This document shows positions 6,787 to 8,337 of a stretch of 8,337 nt of DNA, piece after piece (position 1 is the first letter of the stretch; each line of letters begins with the position of its first letter). Under the pieces are notes generated by a model, which was not told the DNA's origin, ran no database searches, and saw only the letters and a list, made by a program, of their open reading frames with translations. The stretch covers positions 1-8,337 of the forward strand of contig PKCT01000285.1 in NCBI GenBank assembly GCA_002862325.1. Reading direction: 5' to 3'. A program made the position numbers and the translations under genes. The DNA is from Phycisphaerae bacterium (GTDB taxonomy: Bacteria > Planctomycetota > Phycisphaerae > Phycisphaerales > SM1A02).

Positions 6787-8046
6787 TCACTCGCCGGTGG
6801 CGATCTCCCATCGCTCCATTCGGCGGGGCCGTCGGAGGCCGACGTTGAGAATGAGTCCGATCGTGAGCCACATCGTCACCAGACTCGATCCACCGGAACT
6901 GATGAAGGGCAACGTCATGCCGGTGATCGGCAGCAGACCGACCGTCATTCCGGTGTTGATCGTGGCCTGGACGAGGATCATCGTGGTCAGTCCGGCGGCC
7001 AGGAGTCTGCCGATCAGATCCCGCGCGAAGGCGGAGACCAGGAACCCGCCGACCCCGAGTACCGCGAAGAGCCCCCAGGTGACGAGTCCCCCCAGGAGCC
7101 CCCATCGACAGGTGATGACCGCGAAGATCATGTCGTTGTGTTCTTCGGGAAGCTGGTTGAAGCGAATGAGGGTCTCGGCGTGGTCGCGTCCGACCCCCGT
7201 CATGCCTCCCGCGCCCACCAGGGTCATCGCCTGATAGCCCTGGTATCCGATGTTGCTCCGATACCGGCCGTCGTTGACGACCTGGGCGAGATGGGCCTCG
7301 ATTCGATCCTGCTGATGCTCCTTCAGAAGACCCCGGACGGGCGGGACGAAGAGCACCGCCGACACGGCGACCGCGCCCACGAGGACCACCGTCCCGACCT
7401 GCCACAGCTTCGCCCCCGCCACCATGAGCAGCGCGAGGAGCGTCGGGATGAAGAGGAGCGCGGTGCCGAGATCGGGTTCGAGGAGGATCAGCACCATGGG
7501 AATGGCGGTGATGATGAACGGCAGCACGAATCCCTGGATCGATCGGATGTTCCATCGGAGCCTGAACCAGCTCGCGAGCGCGAGGATCCAGACCACCTTC
7601 GCCAGTTCGGATGGCTGAAAGTCGGTCACACCGAAATTGATCCACCGTCGGGCACCCTTCCGGGGCCGGACGATCTCCTCCGGAACGAACGGGAGGAGGA
7701 CGAAGATCAGGAGCGCCAACGTGACGACGCAGAGCGCCGGAACCCATCGACGCCAGCGTCGATAGTCGGGGAACGCCGCCACGATGGCCGCGACGATCCC
7801 GATCGGTACGAAGATCAGCTGCTTCCTCGCGAATCCGGGTTCCGTCGTCGCGATCGCAGCCAGCCCGATGAGGTTCAGAAGGATCGCCGAGCCGACGCAG
7901 ATCCAACCCGGATTCCACCACCGGATGCCGCCGATGTGGAGTTCCCGCGCATGTTCGTGCAGACCGCGCGCCGTGAAGGGTTGCCGCTCCGGGCGATCGG
8001 GCGTCTTGGCCAGCGTGGATGAGGTTGGCAGCTCGGGGTCAGTCAC
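6787..8046 (-). CDS. rodA: RodA-type SEDS peptidoglycan glycosyltransferase
   Basis: A 419-residue polytopic membrane protein (about ten helices between 47 and 403) of the SEDS family. Its members polymerise lipid II into glycan strands and work with a class B penicillin-binding protein in cell elongation. Recognisable segments are GARRWINFGVTDFQPSELAK (131-150), LLEPDLGTAL (188-197), LPEEHNDMIFAV (299-310) with Asp305 at the position of the essential aspartate in other RodA proteins, and NTGMTVGLLPITGMTLPFIS (364-383) followed by SGGSS (384-388). The Glu-Glu pair that commonly follows the HTDFIFAV motif is Cys-Arg here (313-314). A hydrophilic cytoplasmic stretch of about 45 residues precedes the first helix and is longer than in E. 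coli RodA. The start is a GTG at 8046 that overlaps the end of the upstream PBP gene by eight bases, with no Shine-Dalgarno, so translational coupling is likely. FtsW is the alternative, but the adjacent PBP2 favours RodA. Confidence 0.93.
   Translation of the reverse strand: MTDPELPTSSTLAKTPDRPERQPFTARGLHEHARELHIGGIRWWNPGWICVGSAILLNLIGLAAIATTEPGFARKQLIFVPIGIVAAIVAAFPDYRRWRRWVPALCVVTLALLIFVLLPFVPEEIVRPRKGARRWINFGVTDFQPSELAKVVWILALASWFRLRWNIRSIQGFVLPFIITAIPMVLILLEPDLGTALLFIPTLLALLMVAGAKLWQVGTVVLVGAVAVSAVLFVPPVRGLLKEHQQDRIEAHLAQVVNDGRYRSNIGYQGYQAMTLVGAGGMTGVGRDHAETLIRFNQLPEEHNDMIFAVITCRWGLLGGLVTWGLFAVLGVGGFLVSAFARDLIGRLLAAGLTTMILVQATINTGMTVGLLPITGMTLPFISSGGSSLVTMWLTIGLILNVGLRRPRRMERWEIATGE
8039..8046 (-). 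other. Eight-base stop/start overlap GTGACTGA (PBP2-RodA)
   Basis: The minus strand reads GTGACTGA, where GTG opens rodA and TGA closes the PBP2 gene in another frame. No purine-rich ribosome site lies just upstream, so rodA translation probably relies on ribosomes finishing PBP2, which would keep the two partners at matched levels. Confidence 0.7.
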
Positions 8047-8337
8047 GGGTTGGTTCGGCTGAACGAGCCGTGGCGATGCGGTCGCCGGATGCGAATGGCA
8101 GATCGTTCACCCACTCTATCGGCGTCGCGTTCAGCGCCTCGCGAGCCTGCTGTCCCAGATATCCCTCCGCCGCCATCGCCCGGATGAGCTGGGAGGCCAC
8201 CGGCCCGGCGGCGGCACCACCCGAGTTGCCGTGTTCGACCACCACGGCGAAGGAGTACCGGGGTTCCGAGCTCCCCGCGGGCGTGATGAGACCGCCGTAC
8301 CAGGCGTGCGGGGCGCGGGTGCCGCCGACCTGGGCGG
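8039..8337 (-). CDS. mrdA: Penicillin-binding protein 2 (class B transpeptidase), C-terminal end only
   Basis: The last 99 codons of a gene that enters from the right edge and stops with TGA at 8041-8039. The visible protein begins AQVGGTRAPHAWYGGLI and continues with YSFAVVVEHGNSGGAAAGP, which is how class B PBPs read just after the KTGT box of the beta-lactam-binding transpeptidase domain. The two partial-codon bases at the edge (CC) fit the Thr of a KTGTAQ motif. Its role would be crosslinking peptidoglycan in the periplasm with RodA as the partner polymerase. The short tail after the final helix (GYLGQQAREAL) ends in a polar stretch with no further domain. The immediate downstream neighbour is rodA, overlapping by eight bases, the classic mrdA-mrdB pairing. 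The catalytic serine and N-terminal anchor are outside the window, so FtsI-type identity cannot be excluded from this piece alone. Confidence 0.85.
   Translation of the reverse strand, partial: AQVGGTRAPHAWYGGLITPAGSSEPRYSFAVVVEHGNSGGAAAGPVASQLIRAMAAEGYLGQQAREALNATPIEWVNDLPFASGDRIATARSAEPTRD

Noticed and set aside
6617..7921. A 434-codon minus-strand frame over rodA in another phase.
   Set aside because: Same strand as rodA but a different frame; Arg/Gly/Asp-rich and without motifs, while the rodA frame has every SEDS signature.
6649..8022. A 457-codon plus-strand frame opposite rodA.
   Set aside because: It is antisense to rodA, and its hydrophilic Asp/Glu/Arg/Pro-rich sequence is what the complement of membrane-helix codons gives.

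Overview
The window is GC-rich bacterial DNA (roughly two-thirds G+C by eye) that is almost fully coding. It holds two plus/minus divergent genes on the left and a tightly packed minus-strand gene string on the right. I see no tRNA, rRNA, CRISPR array, insertion sequence or phage-like gene. The high GC, frequent CGA/TCG codons, the DinG-type helicase variant (Ser at the first Fe-S position), the divergent RodA signature and the secreted haloperoxidase-like protein suggest a planctomycete-like bacterium, perhaps of a Phycisphaerae-type lineage. That placement is an inference of modest confidence.

Left part (1-1209): the 5' part of a secreted vanadium-dependent haloperoxidase-like gene lies on the minus strand and runs off the left edge of the window. 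A 373-base intergenic region (837-1209) separates it from the divergent plus-strand gene. That gap contains a good ribosome binding site for the haloperoxidase, weak hairpins, and only a speculative promoter for the transporter.

Middle (1210-3909): one large plus-strand gene encodes an 899-residue, 12-helix RND-superfamily transporter of the MMPL/HpnN-like kind. It has two homologous halves, each with a D-x-G-x-H motif in the membrane. Its stop codon shares a CTAG palindrome with the stop codon of the convergent helicase gene, so there is no room for a terminator between them.

Right part (3906-8337, all minus strand, read from right to left): the C-terminal end of a penicillin-binding protein 2 transpeptidase (cut by the right edge), RodA (SEDS peptidoglycan polymerase), RsmG (16S rRNA m7G methyltransferase) and a DinG/XPD-like Fe-S helicase. 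Gaps are an 8-base overlap, 34 bases and 9 bases, so this looks like one operon. PBP2 and RodA together form the elongasome polymerase/crosslinking pair. RsmG and DinG are housekeeping RNA-modification and DNA-repair functions that appear to be co-transcribed with it. I found no convincing new biological system. The points most worth a second look are the missing first Fe-S cysteine in the helicase, the altered RodA signature, the gene order of the operon, and strong over-representation of the palindrome CGATCG.
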